The notes: generated by a model from the sequence alone, not told the origin. 64,000 bases of DNA from Eubacterium sp. (GCA_022796875.1 JAAWJJ010000001.1:62001-126000), one strand, 5' to 3'; positions 8,396 to 18,032 are shown, counted from the stretch's first letter. Numbers and translations are program-made.

Positions 8396-9454
8396 ATGGT
8401 AGAAAGGAACAATATTTTTCAGAAAGACATCGATCTGCCGGAGATCGTTCATAAAAAAGCAGACGAGGCCTTTTTCACGATTCTGGAAGAAAGGAATCTC
8501 AGGATGGAAAATATGGAAAAACAGGAACAGGGCATGGAAATTCAGAAGTTACACGGTAGAATATCAGGGAAAAAGGCCGTAAAGACATTGGTTGCTGCTG
8601 CAGCTTGTGCAGCAGTCGTTATCACGGCGGCAGGCAGTCTGACCGGTCCGTTCCGGGGAATTTTGGGAAATTCTGGCACGGGAGCGGCAAATCCATCGGG
8701 GAATGAAACCGGGGATGCGTTTTCTACGGCAATGGGTCAAGCCGAAAATATGTTTACGCTGCAGGTAAAAGCAGCCGAAACGCAGGACGGGCAGGCAGTT
8801 TCGTTAGAAGAGGGGAAACCTGTGCCGGTTGCAGTCAGTGACGATAAGTCGGATTCGTGGGTTTTGGGCGCCGACGATACCAGGGGAAGCATCCTGGATT
8901 ATTGTATCAATATACCGCAGCTAATCTGTCAGGGAGAAAATATTCAAAGCATCACATACAGTATCAATAACGGCGCGCTTCAGGTCGTACAGCCGGAAAA
9001 CGAGGTAAGTATCATTATTGACGGGCAGCCTTATGGAGGTACGTTAAATACCGGAAGTATCGGCGGAGATTACAGTGAGGAAAGGGACGGACAGCCTTCC
9101 CGGCCGTTTGAAACGGTGTTATACAAATCGATTACCCTGGATTATAACCGACAGTCGGATGAATACACCTGGATCAATATTTGCAATGAACGGCATAACA
9201 GCAGGGAGATTATACAATCAATCTGGAAAGACGGCGCTACCGTGGAGGAGTATAACGGCGGACTGAAAAAGATGCTGGATCCTACTATGATTACCTGTAC
9301 CGTTCATTATAAGGATAATACGTCGAAGTCAGCGGTTATTAAGGTAGACAGCGAAATTATGACGCGCAGGGAAGCTGGGGAACAGCCTGACTCAGGCATG
9401 AATCCGAAAGAGCTGGAAGAAAAAACACCGGTTATTACGTTTGAACTTCAGTAA
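8396..9454 (+). CDS. Putative anti-sigma factor, single-pass membrane protein
   Basis: The 352-residue protein has a cytoplasmic N-terminus (about 1-60), one transmembrane helix at about 61-83 (alanine-rich) and an extracytoplasmic domain of about 270 residues. This architecture matches DUF4179-type anti-sigma or sensor proteins that follow ECF sigma genes in clostridia. It starts 2 bases after the sigma stop with GGAAGGAG upstream. No zinc-binding HxxxCxxC motif is seen in the N-terminus, so it is not a classical ZAS anti-sigma factor. Function is inferred from position and topology. Confidence 0.7.
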   Translation: MVERNNIFQKDIDLPEIVHKKADEAFFTILEERNLRMENMEKQEQGMEIQKLHGRISGKKAVKTLVAAAACAAVVITAAGSLTGPFRGILGNSGTGAANPSGNETGDAFSTAMGQAENMFTLQVKAAETQDGQAVSLEEGKPVPVAVSDDKSDSWVLGADDTRGSILDYCINIPQLICQGENIQSITYSINNGALQVVQPENEVSIIIDGQPYGGTLNTGSIGGDYSEERDGQPSRPFETVLYKSITLDYNRQSDEYTWINICNERHNSREIIQSIWKDGATVEEYNGGLKKMLDPTMITCTVHYKDNTSKSAVIKVDSEIMTRREAGEQPDSGMNPKELEEKTPVITFELQ

Positions 9455-9478
9455 TAAAAAGACAGAAAAAATAAAAAT

Positions 9479-9550
9479 AAAGCCTGCCTGTAACGCGGTA
9501 TGATCAATATATGATCAATAGAATACGTTTCAAAGGCAGGCTTTTTATTT
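9479..9550. terminator. Bidirectional-looking terminator hairpin
   Basis: AAAGCCTGCCT (9479-9489) pairs perfectly with AGGCAGGCTTT (9534-9544), followed by TTATTTTA. The 44-base loop contains a nested palindrome, TGATCAATATATGATCA. It closes the sigma/anti-sigma operon. Confidence 0.85.
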
Positions 9551-9566
9551 TAGTTACAAAAAGGTA

Positions 9567-9595
9567 TTTTGATGACCCATTTTTTGTGGTATAAT
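9567..9595 (+). promoter_or_regulatory. Probable sigma-A promoter of the first Big_2 gene
   Basis: A perfect -10 box TATAAT at 9590-9595 has a weak -35 (TTTTGA, 9567-9572) 17 bases upstream. The gene starts 43 bases downstream. Confidence 0.55.
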
Positions 9596-9637
9596 TTTAT
9601 TAATAATCAGTAAATATACAGGAAAGAGGGGAAGATT

Positions 9638-10927
9638 ATGAAAAAGGCAAGACGTTGTCTGGTAATAGTACTAATTATGGCAATAAGTTGTTTGTTTCTG
9701 GTAAACGATGCAGTACCTGCGGAAGCGGAAAGCGTGGATTTTTATAAGAAATATTCTGATAAAAGTGAGGGGTACATTGGTATTGATGAAGAGTTCAGAC
9801 TTAATTGCAAATGTAAATTAAAAATCGGAATGGATGTTACAGATAAAGATTTGTATGATTTTTCCTATATGACGATAACGATAGAACGTAAAGATAAAGA
9901 GTATAATGACGATGATGTCTATGATTACGATGATGATCCGGATTTGGATGACGAATTTTCATTGAGTTACGGTCCTTATAATAAAACAATAACACTTCCG
10001 GCAGGAAAATATCAAATACAGGTTGATGGAGAAGGAGAATATTGGGGCGATGATTATGATATGGGAAATTCGCAGCCATGTACTTATTCGCTTACTTTAG
10101 CAGGGGAATATATTCCGGAATTATCCGATAAAAATATTACATTGGAAGAAGGACAGACAAAAACGTTAAAAGTAAAAGGCACGAGAAAGAGCATCAGGTG
10201 GAAAAGTTCCAATAAAACGATTGCCAGCGTGGATAATAAAGGAACAGTAAAGGCGAAAAAAGCCGGGAAAGCAACGATTACGGCTGTTTGTGGCAAATAT
10301 TCTTTAAAATGCAATGTGGCTGTAAAAAAGAAACCGGTTTCTTACAGTCAGCTTGCAAAAAAGATGAAAACATTTGCAAGAAAAAATAAGGGGTTTACAT
10401 ATAAAACGATCAATGTAGGAAAGGAGTGCAGGCTGTATGCAAGTGAGGTGGGAAGTGTCGATGAATCAAAAGCTCAAAGTGAAGGGTATGCTATGGGCAC
10501 CATAGTCAGGCCATATCTGCAGCTTGTAAAAAAGAACAAAAAACCGGAGCTGCGTTTAAGAATACAGGGCAGTTTGGGTATCAATTCTTTAAGAAGCAGA
10601 AAGTTATACTGTTCTGCAATGCTGTTGGGAACTTCGAACAGAAAAATGAGATTAACAATGAAGCAGACTTCCGGGAAAAATGTGTATAGTTATTCTACGG
10701 GGATATATTATGGAAAAATGGAAGGATATATAACGATATCTACTTCGTCAAAAAGAAATACTTCAAATTTAAGGAAGCTGAATGCTATGTTAGGTCAGAA
10801 GTCCCTGTATGTACGTATAATAAGCCGTGATGGTACATTTTTTCAGGGGAATATTATTAGAAAAACCAGAAATGAATGGAAGAAACTGGTGAAAGAGTAT
10901 AATACGTTATTGAAAGACTTTAAGTAG
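9638..10927 (+). CDS. Secreted Big_2 (bacterial Ig-like) domain protein, copy 1
   Basis: This 429-residue protein starts with a clear Sec signal peptide (basic MKKARR, hydrophobic core, likely cleavage after AEA near residue 30). A pre-peptidase-like beta domain (about 40-160) contains a very acidic Asp/Tyr loop around residues 85-105. A Big_2 domain spans about 165-230 (LEEGQTKTLKVKG and KAGKATITAVCG), followed by a basic C-terminal domain of about 200 residues with no recognised family. It is a tandem paralog of the gene at 11323. No LPXTG or lipobox is present, so it is presumably secreted or loosely wall-attached. The ribosome site is AAGAGGGG. Confidence 0.8.
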   Translation: MKKARRCLVIVLIMAISCLFLVNDAVPAEAESVDFYKKYSDKSEGYIGIDEEFRLNCKCKLKIGMDVTDKDLYDFSYMTITIERKDKEYNDDDVYDYDDDPDLDDEFSLSYGPYNKTITLPAGKYQIQVDGEGEYWGDDYDMGNSQPCTYSLTLAGEYIPELSDKNITLEEGQTKTLKVKGTRKSIRWKSSNKTIASVDNKGTVKAKKAGKATITAVCGKYSLKCNVAVKKKPVSYSQLAKKMKTFARKNKGFTYKTINVGKECRLYASEVGSVDESKAQSEGYAMGTIVRPYLQLVKKNKKPELRLRIQGSLGINSLRSRKLYCSAMLLGTSNRKMRLTMKQTSGKNVYSYSTGIYYGKMEGYITISTSSKRNTSNLRKLNAMLGQKSLYVRIISRDGTFFQGNIIRKTRNEWKKLVKEYNTLLKDFK

Positions 10928-10962
10928 TATGAAAGTTATAGGATGTTTTTATTGAATTATCC

Positions 10963-11240
10963 GTGAGTTTGAGGAGAAAGAAAGCTGTTATAAACTTGAT
11001 TATAATCAGAAAAATAATTAAAATTATTGTAGGGGCGATCATACTTGTAGTTTTTGTGATTCTGCTTATTGCCGGAATAATAAATTCAGATGGTAAGAAT
11101 CAAAAAATGATAATATATCAGATAAACAAAATGAATCTGCCAGTCAAAAGTTGGGAGAACTAAAAAAAATGTTTGATGATAATCTGATCACAGAGGAGGA
11201 ATTTGAAGCAAAGAAAAAAGAAATTATTGAAACAATGTAA
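10963..11240 (+). pseudogene. Frameshifted small membrane protein with a C-terminal SHOCT domain
   Basis: A reading frame from GTG 10963 (or TTG 10996) encodes a lysine-rich start, one transmembrane helix (VGAIILVVFVILLIAGII) and then stops at 11163. A second frame, entered near the A-run at 11102-11107, reads on to a stop at 11240 and ends with LGELKKMFDDNLITEEEFEA, the core of a SHOCT domain (short C-terminal oligomerisation helix pair). Joined, they would make an ordinary protein of about 90 residues: a membrane anchor plus SHOCT. The break at a homopolymer suggests a recent frameshift, programmed slippage or a sequencing error. It sits between two Big_2 paralogs. Confidence 0.6.
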
Positions 11241-11322
11241 GTTTGAGCTTCTTTTTAATTGCAGATTTTTTGTGAAAATCCGTTAAATAATCAGTTGATT
11301 TAGAAGAGAGAGAGGGAAAGTT

Positions 11323-12612
11323 ATGAAAAAAGCGAAACGGTGTTTGGTAATAGTATTAATTATGGCAATAAGTTGTTTATTTCTGGTAAACGATGCGGTA
11401 CCTGCAGAAGCGGCAGGCGCAGATTTTAACAGGAAATATTCCGGGGAAAGCAGTGGATATTTTAGTATTGACGAGGATTTCAAGCTAAATTATAAATGTA
11501 AATTAAAAATCAGAATGGATTTTCCCAAATCGGTTGATTTTAATGAGCTGGCGATAACAATAGATCGTTCGGAGTATGATTATGAGGAGGATGAAGAGGA
11601 CTATGGAGACCAGGAATTCATATTTGATGAAGAAATTTCTATGGAGGATAGTCCGTATATTAAAACAATAACGTTGCCGGCAGGCGAATATACCATAGAT
11701 GTGGAGGGAGATTTCGATGAATATGATTACGATGATGAATATGATTATGGGGATCAGTCATATAAATATTCTCTTACCCTGACCGGCGAATACATTCCGG
11801 AGTTATCCAATAAAACACTGACATTGGAAGAGGGACAAACAAAAACGTTAAAAGTAAAAGGGCCAAAAAAGAGCGTTACATGGAAAAGTTCCAATAAAAA
11901 GATTGCAACGGTAAGCAATAAAGGCGCAGTAAAAGCGAAAAAAGCCGGAACGGCAACGATTACGGCAAAATGCGGTAAAAATTCTTTAAAATGCAAAGTG
12001 ACCGTAAAAAAGAAACCGCTTCCTTACAGCCAGATGGCGAAAAAGTTAAAGACGTTTGCCAGGAAAAATAAAAATTTTACATTTAAGACGATCAATGCAG
12101 GAAAAGAATGCAGATTGTATGCAAGAGGCGTTGCGGGTTCGGATACTTCACAAGTTGATAGCCAGGGATTTAGCATGGGATTAAGTATTGATCCGTATAT
12201 CCAACTGGTAAAAAAGGGAAAGAAAACAGAATTAAGGCTGAGGATAGAGGGACATATTATAGAATATTCGATAAATCCTACAAGGTTATCCTGTTCAAAA
12301 CTGAAAGCTACAACATCAAACAGAAGAATGAATTACACTATGAAACAAACCTATGGAAGAAATACGTATAATTATTCAAACGGTATCTATTCAGGGGAAA
12401 TAAAAGGATACGCTACTTTGTCAACATCTCCTAAGGCGAAAGCGAATGCTTCCGGCCTGAGAAAGTTTAATACGATGTTAGGGCAGAAATCTCTTGTTAT
12501 ACGTATGACCAGCGGGGATGGCGCATATTATCAGTTTGGTATTCCGACAAAAGCCAGGAGCGTCTGGAAAAAATTAGTAAAAGAATATAATACTTTGTTA
12601 AAAGAATATTAA
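11323..12612 (+). CDS. Secreted Big_2 domain protein, copy 2
   Basis: A 429-residue paralog of the protein at 9638-10927 with the same order: signal peptide to about residue 30, an acidic beta domain, a Big_2 domain (LEEGQTKTLKVKG, then KAGTATITAKCG) and a basic C-terminal domain. Signal peptide and Big_2 part are nearly identical between the two, whereas the acidic loop (rich in Asp, Glu and Tyr, around residues 85-145) is longer and the C-terminal domain has diverged. The gene has its own ribosome site (GAGAGAGGGAAAG). Gene duplication with divergence of exposed segments is inferred. Confidence 0.8.
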   Translation: MKKAKRCLVIVLIMAISCLFLVNDAVPAEAAGADFNRKYSGESSGYFSIDEDFKLNYKCKLKIRMDFPKSVDFNELAITIDRSEYDYEEDEEDYGDQEFIFDEEISMEDSPYIKTITLPAGEYTIDVEGDFDEYDYDDEYDYGDQSYKYSLTLTGEYIPELSNKTLTLEEGQTKTLKVKGPKKSVTWKSSNKKIATVSNKGAVKAKKAGTATITAKCGKNSLKCKVTVKKKPLPYSQMAKKLKTFARKNKNFTFKTINAGKECRLYARGVAGSDTSQVDSQGFSMGLSIDPYIQLVKKGKKTELRLRIEGHIIEYSINPTRLSCSKLKATTSNRRMNYTMKQTYGRNTYNYSNGIYSGEIKGYATLSTSPKAKANASGLRKFNTMLGQKSLVIRMTSGDGAYYQFGIPTKARSVWKKLVKEYNTLLKEY

Positions 12613-12656
12613 TTGTTATTTCAAAAAGATTATGTTAAAATAAGGAAAAACTGAAG

Positions 12657-12705
12657 TTCTTTCCCGTGCGGCAGGCAAATGCCGGCAGGGAAAGAATTTC
12701 TTTTC
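12657..12705 (+). terminator. Terminator or attenuator ahead of pyrE
   Basis: TTCTTTCCC (12657-12665) pairs with GGGAAAGAA (12688-12696), with an inner GC-rich helix, then TTTCTTTT. It can end the Big_2 transcript; as it lies 70 bases before pyrE it could also act in an attenuation mechanism, but no PyrR-type binding site was recognised. Confidence 0.7.
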
Positions 12706-12774
12706 GCATCATTTTTTACAGGGAACTACAATCGGGGTAAACGAAATAAAAATAACAGGAGGTTGATAAAAAGA

Positions 12775-13449
12775 ATGGAAAACTACAAGCAGGAATTTAT
12801 TGAATTTATGGTAGATTGCGGGGTGCTGAAATTTGGTGACTTTGTCACAAAAAGCGGCAGGAAGACCCCGTTTTTTGTAAATACAGGATTTTACCGTACC
12901 GGCGCGCAGCTTAACAGGCTGGGAGAATATTATGCCAAAGCGATCGCCGGGACATTCGGTTTTGATTTTGACGTGCTGTTCGGGCCGGCATATAAAGGGA
13001 TTCCGCTCACGGTAGCGGCGGCGATGGAGATCAGCCGCCTGTATGACGCGGAAATCCGTTACTGTTCGAACCGGAAAGAGGTCAAGGACCATGGGGACAA
13101 AGGAATTTTGCTGGGAAGTCCGATCATGGATGGCGACAGGGTAATTATCATTGAGGACGTGACGACGGCCGGGACATCGATCGCGGAAACGCTGCCGATT
13201 ATCAAAGCGCAGGGGAACGTAGAAGTAAAAGGCCTCGTTGTGTCGGTAGACCGGATGGAGCGCGGGCAGGGAGAAAAAAGCGCGCTTTCGGAAATAGAGG
13301 AAAAATACGGACTGGAAACGACGTCGATTGTGACAATGGAAGAAGTAGTAGAGCATTTATATAATAAACCATATAAAGGAAAAACAGTAATTGACGATAC
13401 ATTAAAAGCTGCAATCGATGCATATTATAAAGAGTATGGAGTGAAATAG
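12775..13449 (+). CDS. pyrE: Orotate phosphoribosyltransferase
   Basis: This 224-residue enzyme converts orotate plus PRPP to OMP in de novo pyrimidine synthesis. The PRPP-binding signature VIIIEDVTTAGTSIAETLP lies at about residues 124-142, and the substrate loop with RKEVKDHGDKG precedes it. The start at 12775 follows AGGAGGTTGATAAAAAGA; the upstream in-frame extension has no ribosome site. Length is usual for the longer (yeast/E. coli-like) PyrE class. No other pyr gene is adjacent; the next genes encode membrane proteins. Confidence 0.96.
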   Translation: MENYKQEFIEFMVDCGVLKFGDFVTKSGRKTPFFVNTGFYRTGAQLNRLGEYYAKAIAGTFGFDFDVLFGPAYKGIPLTVAAAMEISRLYDAEIRYCSNRKEVKDHGDKGILLGSPIMDGDRVIIIEDVTTAGTSIAETLPIIKAQGNVEVKGLVVSVDRMERGQGEKSALSEIEEKYGLETTSIVTMEEVVEHLYNKPYKGKTVIDDTLKAAIDAYYKEYGVK

Positions 13450-13476
13450 AAGAGCAGATCAGGAAAGGATTTTGGA

Positions 13477-13959
13477 GTGAACAAAAAGCGAAAAACATTA
13501 CAGGCGGTATGCATGATTGTATTTGCCGTATATTTTGTACTGTTGTTTTATTTTTTGTTCTTTGCAGAAGCAATGGGAAGGACCGGCAGCCTGCATGAAA
13601 CTTACCATTATAATCTGGTATTGTTTAAAGAAATCAGACGTTTTATCGAATATCGGGAAGTACTGGGAGCGAAGGCTGTTATGTTAAATCTTGCCGGCAA
13701 TGTGGTTGCGTTTATGCCGTTTGGAATATTGGTGCCGGCCATTTTTAAAAGGTTCCGAAAAGTGTTTACCGTTGTTTTATTAAGCTTGGAACTAAGCTTA
13801 ACCGTGGAAATACTCCAGTTAGTCGCCAAAGTGGGCAGTTTCGATGTGGACGACCTGCTCCTGAATACGTTGGGCGGACTGGTTGGTTATGTATGTTTTG
13901 TGGTTGCAGTTAGCATCAGGAGAAAAGTGTATGACAGGAACAAAACGCAGGACGCGTAA
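13477..13959 (+). CDS. VanZ-like family membrane protein
   Basis: A 160-residue protein with about four transmembrane helices and the VanZ-like pattern LVLFKEIRRFIEY ... NLAGNVVAFMPFGILVP ... LSLTVEILQLVAKVGSFDVDD. VanZ-family proteins are linked to low-level teicoplanin resistance, but most chromosomal members have no proven role. It uses a GTG start with AGGAAAGGA upstream, 27 bases after pyrE. Its 3' end overlaps the next gene by 29 bases. Confidence 0.88.
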   Translation: MNKKRKTLQAVCMIVFAVYFVLLFYFLFFAEAMGRTGSLHETYHYNLVLFKEIRRFIEYREVLGAKAVMLNLAGNVVAFMPFGILVPAIFKRFRKVFTVVLLSLELSLTVEILQLVAKVGSFDVDDLLLNTLGGLVGYVCFVVAVSIRRKVYDRNKTQDA

Positions 13960-14263
13960 GTTTAAATTTACTGAGAAAAAGCAATCTGTAAAAGGATTGC
14001 TTTCGATCGTGTTTGATATAGCGGCGATCGTATTGATACTGGATACCGTCATGAAATCGGTGGCGGCAAAAGGAGAAGCAAATCTGTATATCGGGAGCAG
14101 AGGGGTGCTGGCGTTGATCATAGCGATTGCCGGATTGACTCTGGGAATTGCCGGCATCAGGGAAAAAGACGTTTTTATGGCAGTTCCGAAAAGTGGGACG
14201 ATAGCGGGGATTATAGTGACCGCAGTCATCGTATGTGTATACGTATTTGGAATATTCCTGTAA
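13931..14263 (+). CDS. Small membrane protein (DUF6142-like)
   Basis: A 110-residue protein with a basic cytoplasmic N-terminus and three hydrophobic segments (about 25-43, 55-75 and 88-108). I associate this layout, common beside M29 peptidase genes in Lachnospiraceae, with the DUF6142 family, but this is from memory and uncertain. The start at 13931 overlaps the end of the VanZ-like gene and has AGGAG upstream. Function unknown. Confidence 0.7.
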   Translation: MTGTKRRTRKFKFTEKKQSVKGLLSIVFDIAAIVLILDTVMKSVAAKGEANLYIGSRGVLALIIAIAGLTLGIAGIREKDVFMAVPKSGTIAGIIVTAVIVCVYVFGIFL

Positions 14264-14288
14264 AAACAGGAGAAAGGGTTGCAGGAAA

Positions 14289-16436
14289 ATGATATCTTAT
14301 ATGGAAATGTACCGCGAAAGAAACAAATCGGCAGGAGAGCGTTATGGGCTGGTCATGGACAGAATCCGTGCGATCGGCGGGGAAAATACGGTGCCGCCGC
14401 AGTTCGCCGGGTATTTTAAAGATACTGCAGCGTTTATTTTGAAAACAGACGGTATATTAAAGATGCTGGGAGCCGTAGAAGAAACTGTACAGGCAGCGGA
14501 ACAGTATTTTAAAAGCCGGACGCTAGAGCAGTTAAAACAGCAGAATCTGGAACTTTACGGGGAACTGTTAAAGGAACGGTATTCGCAAAGCTATTTAAAT
14601 CCGGAATATGCGGTATCCGAGCTCGGGGAAGAGTTCGGCGGGATTTTAAGCTGCCTGCGGGCCGAGATCCAGGCAATGGTTCCGTATGCGTTTGAAATGC
14701 GGATCGCCAATATTACAATTCTGGCGGAACTGTTTGTAGAAATTTACAATTTATTTGAGGAAGCCAATGTCGGCTGCGAGAAAGCCGCTGCCGGTTGTGA
14801 AGAAGCCAATATCGGTTATGACGAAGTCCGGCAGCCGCTGTACTGGTTTTTTCATGATTACAGCGAGTGGTTCAGCGCGGATGCGATTCTCGAAGATATT
14901 GATCCGGCATATGATTTTTTTACCCGTATCGTGATGGAATCGGATTTGTCCGACTTGCGTTATCTATACCGCTATGGCGCTTATATCAGTAAAAACGAGC
15001 TGGAAATCGCGGACTTTTTAAACGGCTTGCCACAGGAAGAGATCCAGGCGATGGCAGATACGGTGACGGAAGGGTACCGGATTGGATTTGAGGTGACAAA
15101 GAAAGACCTGTCAAAGAAAAAAATCGCGGAAGTGCATTATCCGATCGGATTTGAGCGCGTAATCCGGGCAGCAGTTTTGAACCTGGAGAAACTGGGATTA
15201 AAGGCGACGATTCGTCGGGAGAGTATATCTTCCTATGATTCCATGGGGATGGGACAGCGCGGCTGTTATTCGACGATGCCGAACCGTCAGTTCCGATTTG
15301 ACCATCAGTTTGATCAGGGATATTATATGGATAAGGCGTTTGTGCTGCGCAAACTCGAAGTGATCCGCGATACGTATGAAAAGAACAAAGCGCAGGCGGC
15401 GCTTGTCGCCGGCCCTGTCGTGACGGAAGTGTTTGGCGAGAACCCGTTTTCCCCGCAGGAAAAGGCGGCCCGTCGGCTTCTGGATGAAAAACAGCAGGAA
15501 TTGCGCGTGTTTTATACGAACGAAGCAGGGCAGATCACGAATAAATATATTATCGGTGAAGAGCGCAGTTTTACGGTTATTGCGTATCCGCTGCCGGAAA
15601 TCGGAAAAGATTTTAAGGAGATATTTGCGGAAACTGTGCGTCTGAATACGTTGGATTATGCTGCATACCGGAATTTCCAGGAAAAAATTATCGCGGTATT
15701 GGATCAGGGAGAATATGTAAAGATCACCGGAAAGGGAGAAAACCGCACGGATTTGACCGTGCGCCTGCATCCGCTGGAGGATTCGGAGAAACAGACTAAT
15801 TTTGAAAACTGCGTGGCGGACGTCAATATCCCGGTCGGGGAAGTCTTTACTTCGCCTGTTCTTGCGGGGACAAACGGCCGGTTACATGTAACTCAGGTCT
15901 TTTTATCCGGTTTGAAATATGAAAATCTTGAAATAAATTTTAAAAATGGTATGATAGAATCCTATGGATGTACCAATTTTGGTACGGAAGAGGAAAATAA
16001 GAAATTTGTATTTGAAAATGTGCTGATGAATCATGAAACGCTGCCGTTAGGTGAGTTTGCGATCGGCACCAATACGACCGCGTATCGGATGGCGCGCAAA
16101 TTCCGGATTGCAGATAAGCTGCCGATTCTGATTGCGGAAAAGACCGGGCCGCATTTTGCAGTCGGAGATACGTGTTACAGCCATGCGGAGGACATCAAAG
16201 TGTATAATCCGGACGGGAAAGAGATTGTCGCGCGGGACAATGAAGCGTCGCTCACCCGACTGACGGATCCGGACAAAGCTTATTTTAACTGCCACACGGA
16301 CATTACGATTCCGTATGATGAACTGGATGCGGTAACGGTTGTGACGAAAGACGGCGCAAATCTGCCGGTGATGAAAGACGGAAAGTTTGCCGTGGCAGGA
16401 TGCGAAGAATTGAATCTTCCGCTGGAAGAACGATGA
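14289..16436 (+). CDS. M29-like (thermophilic aminopeptidase) metallopeptidase with long N-terminal extension
   Basis: The 715-residue protein carries an M29 aminopeptidase core in its C-terminal part: NIPVGEVFTSPVLAGTNGRL, NHETLPLGEFAIGTNT, then GPHFAVGDTCY and a final NCHTDITIPYDEL. These contain the Glu, Glu, His, Tyr, His and Asp residues that bind two metal ions in aminopeptidase T/S. The typical family length is about 400 residues; here about 270-300 extra helical residues precede it, which is unusual. The start at 14289 follows GGAGAAAGGGTTGCAGG. It probably trims N-terminal residues from intracellular peptides. Confidence 0.8.
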   Translation: MISYMEMYRERNKSAGERYGLVMDRIRAIGGENTVPPQFAGYFKDTAAFILKTDGILKMLGAVEETVQAAEQYFKSRTLEQLKQQNLELYGELLKERYSQSYLNPEYAVSELGEEFGGILSCLRAEIQAMVPYAFEMRIANITILAELFVEIYNLFEEANVGCEKAAAGCEEANIGYDEVRQPLYWFFHDYSEWFSADAILEDIDPAYDFFTRIVMESDLSDLRYLYRYGAYISKNELEIADFLNGLPQEEIQAMADTVTEGYRIGFEVTKKDLSKKKIAEVHYPIGFERVIRAAVLNLEKLGLKATIRRESISSYDSMGMGQRGCYSTMPNRQFRFDHQFDQGYYMDKAFVLRKLEVIRDTYEKNKAQAALVAGPVVTEVFGENPFSPQEKAARRLLDEKQQELRVFYTNEAGQITNKYIIGEERSFTVIAYPLPEIGKDFKEIFAETVRLNTLDYAAYRNFQEKIIAVLDQGEYVKITGKGENRTDLTVRLHPLEDSEKQTNFENCVADVNIPVGEVFTSPVLAGTNGRLHVTQVFLSGLKYENLEINFKNGMIESYGCTNFGTEEENKKFVFENVLMNHETLPLGEFAIGTNTTAYRMARKFRIADKLPILIAEKTGPHFAVGDTCYSHAEDIKVYNPDGKEIVARDNEASLTRLTDPDKAYFNCHTDITIPYDELDAVTVVTKDGANLPVMKDGKFAVAGCEELNLPLEER

Positions 16437-16518
16437 AGGCCGCAAAAGAAACGGCGTGAGCAGAGCAGTAACCGTCGGGAAGTAACGTATAATTTCACAA
16501 TAAATCAGGAGGAGAAAA

Positions 16519-17031
16519 ATGGCAAAAGTAGGTATTGTAATGGGCAGCGATTCCGATCTGCCGATCATGGAAAAAGCTGCGGATATTTTGGAACAGTTAG
16601 GCATTGAGTATGAAATGACGATTATTTCTGCACACAGGGAGCCGGATGTGTTTTATGAATATGCTAAAACCGCGGAAGAAAAAGGATTTAAAGTGATTAT
16701 TGCGGGTGCGGGCATGGCGGCGCATCTGCCGGGCATGTGCGCGGCGATTTTCCCGATGCCGGTCATCGGAATCCCGATGCATACTACTTCTTTGGGAGGC
16801 AGGGATTCCCTCTATTCAATCGTACAGATGCCGTCCGGTATCCCGGTAGCAACTGTGGCAATTAACGGCGGCACAAACGCGGGGCTTCTGGCGGCGAAAA
16901 TACTGGCCGTGTCGGATTCGGAATTGTTAAAACGCTTAAAAGCATACAGTGAAGACCTGAAAAGACAGGTACAGGCGAAAGATAAAAAATTGCAGGAGGA
17001 GAGGAAATGGATTACAAAAACGCAGGCGTAG
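16519..17031 (+). CDS. purE: 5-(carboxyamino)imidazole ribonucleotide mutase
   Basis: A 170-residue class I PurE. It rearranges N5-CAIR to CAIR in purine synthesis. [17 protein letters not shown] at the N-terminus and [12 protein letters not shown] (with the catalytic His) are diagnostic, as is the [14 protein letters not shown] loop. It has an AGGAGG ribosome site and overlaps purM by 25 bases, so the genes are translationally coupled. It begins the purE-purM-purN-purD cluster. Confidence 0.97.
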   Translation: MAKVGIVMGSDSDLPIMEKAADILEQLGIEYEMTIISAHREPDVFYEYAKTAEEKGFKVIIAGAGMAAHLPGMCAAIFPMPVIGIPMHTTSLGGRDSLYSIVQMPSGIPVATVAINGGTNAGLLAAKILAVSDSELLKRLKAYSEDLKRQVQAKDKKLQEERKWITKTQA

Positions 17032-18032
17032 ATATTGAAGCGGGTTATAAATCGGTAGAATTGATGAAAAAACATGTGCAGGCGACGATGCGCCCTGAAG
17101 TATTGACAAATCTGGGCGGTTTCTCCGGCGCATTTTCCATGGAAGCGTTTAAAAACATGGAAAAACCGACTCTGGTGTCCGGTACGGACGGAGTCGGCAC
17201 AAAATTAAAGCTTGCATTTTTGATGGATAAACATGATACGGTAGGGATAGACTGTGTGGCAATGTGTGTCAACGATATTGCCTGTGCGGGCGGAGAACCG
17301 CTTTTCTTCCTGGATTACATTGCCTGCGGGAAAAATTTTCCAGAGAAAATCGCTTCTATTGTCAGCGGGGTGGCAGAAGGCTGCAAACAGTCGAACGCCG
17401 CGCTGATCGGTGGGGAAACCGCGGAAATGCCGGGATTTTATCCGGAGGACGAATACGATCTGGCCGGTTTTGCGGTAGGTGTCGTAGATGAAAAAGACAT
17501 TATCTGCGGCAAAGATTTAAAAGCCGGGGACGTGTTAATCGGCATGGCTTCTTCCGGCGTACATTCCAACGGTTTTTCGCTGGTAAGGAAAATCTTTCCG
17601 ATGGACAAAGAGTCGTTGTCCGTTTATCATGAGGAATTAGGAAAGACGTTAGGAGAAGCGCTGCTTGTCCCGACGAAAATATATGTAAAAGCGCTGCGGT
17701 CTGTCCGGGAGGCAGGCGTAACGATAAAGGCATGCAGCCATATTACAGGCGGCGGCTTTTACGAAAATATCCCGCGTATGCTGATCGACGGGAAACGTGC
17801 GGTCGTGAAAAAAGACAGCTATCCGGTGCCGCCGATTTTCAAATTGATGCAGCGCGAGGGTGATATTGCGGAAGAAATGATGTACAATACGTATAATATG
17901 GGACTGGGCATGATTTTGGCAGTGGATGCAGCCGACGCGGAGAAAACGATGCAGGCAATTAAGGATGCCGGGGAAACGCCGTATGTGGTCGGTTCCGTAG
18001 AAGACGGAGAAAAAGGAGTTACTTTATGTTAA
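17007..18032 (+). CDS. purM: Phosphoribosylformylglycinamidine cyclo-ligase (AIR synthetase)
   Basis: A 341-residue PurM of normal length that closes FGAM to AIR with ATP. Signature segments: the N-terminal [43 protein letters not shown] and [15 protein letters not shown]. It overlaps purE at its start (GAGGAGAGGAAATG) and purN at its end. Confidence 0.97.
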   Translation: MDYKNAGVDIEAGYKSVELMKKHVQATMRPEVLTNLGGFSGAFSMEAFKNMEKPTLVSGTDGVGTKLKLAFLMDKHDTVGIDCVAMCVNDIACAGGEPLFFLDYIACGKNFPEKIASIVSGVAEGCKQSNAALIGGETAEMPGFYPEDEYDLAGFAVGVVDEKDIICGKDLKAGDVLIGMASSGVHSNGFSLVRKIFPMDKESLSVYHEELGKTLGEALLVPTKIYVKALRSVREAGVTIKACSHITGGGFYENIPRMLIDGKRAVVKKDSYPVPPIFKLMQREGDIAEEMMYNTYNMGLGMILAVDAADAEKTMQAIKDAGETPYVVGSVEDGEKGVTLC

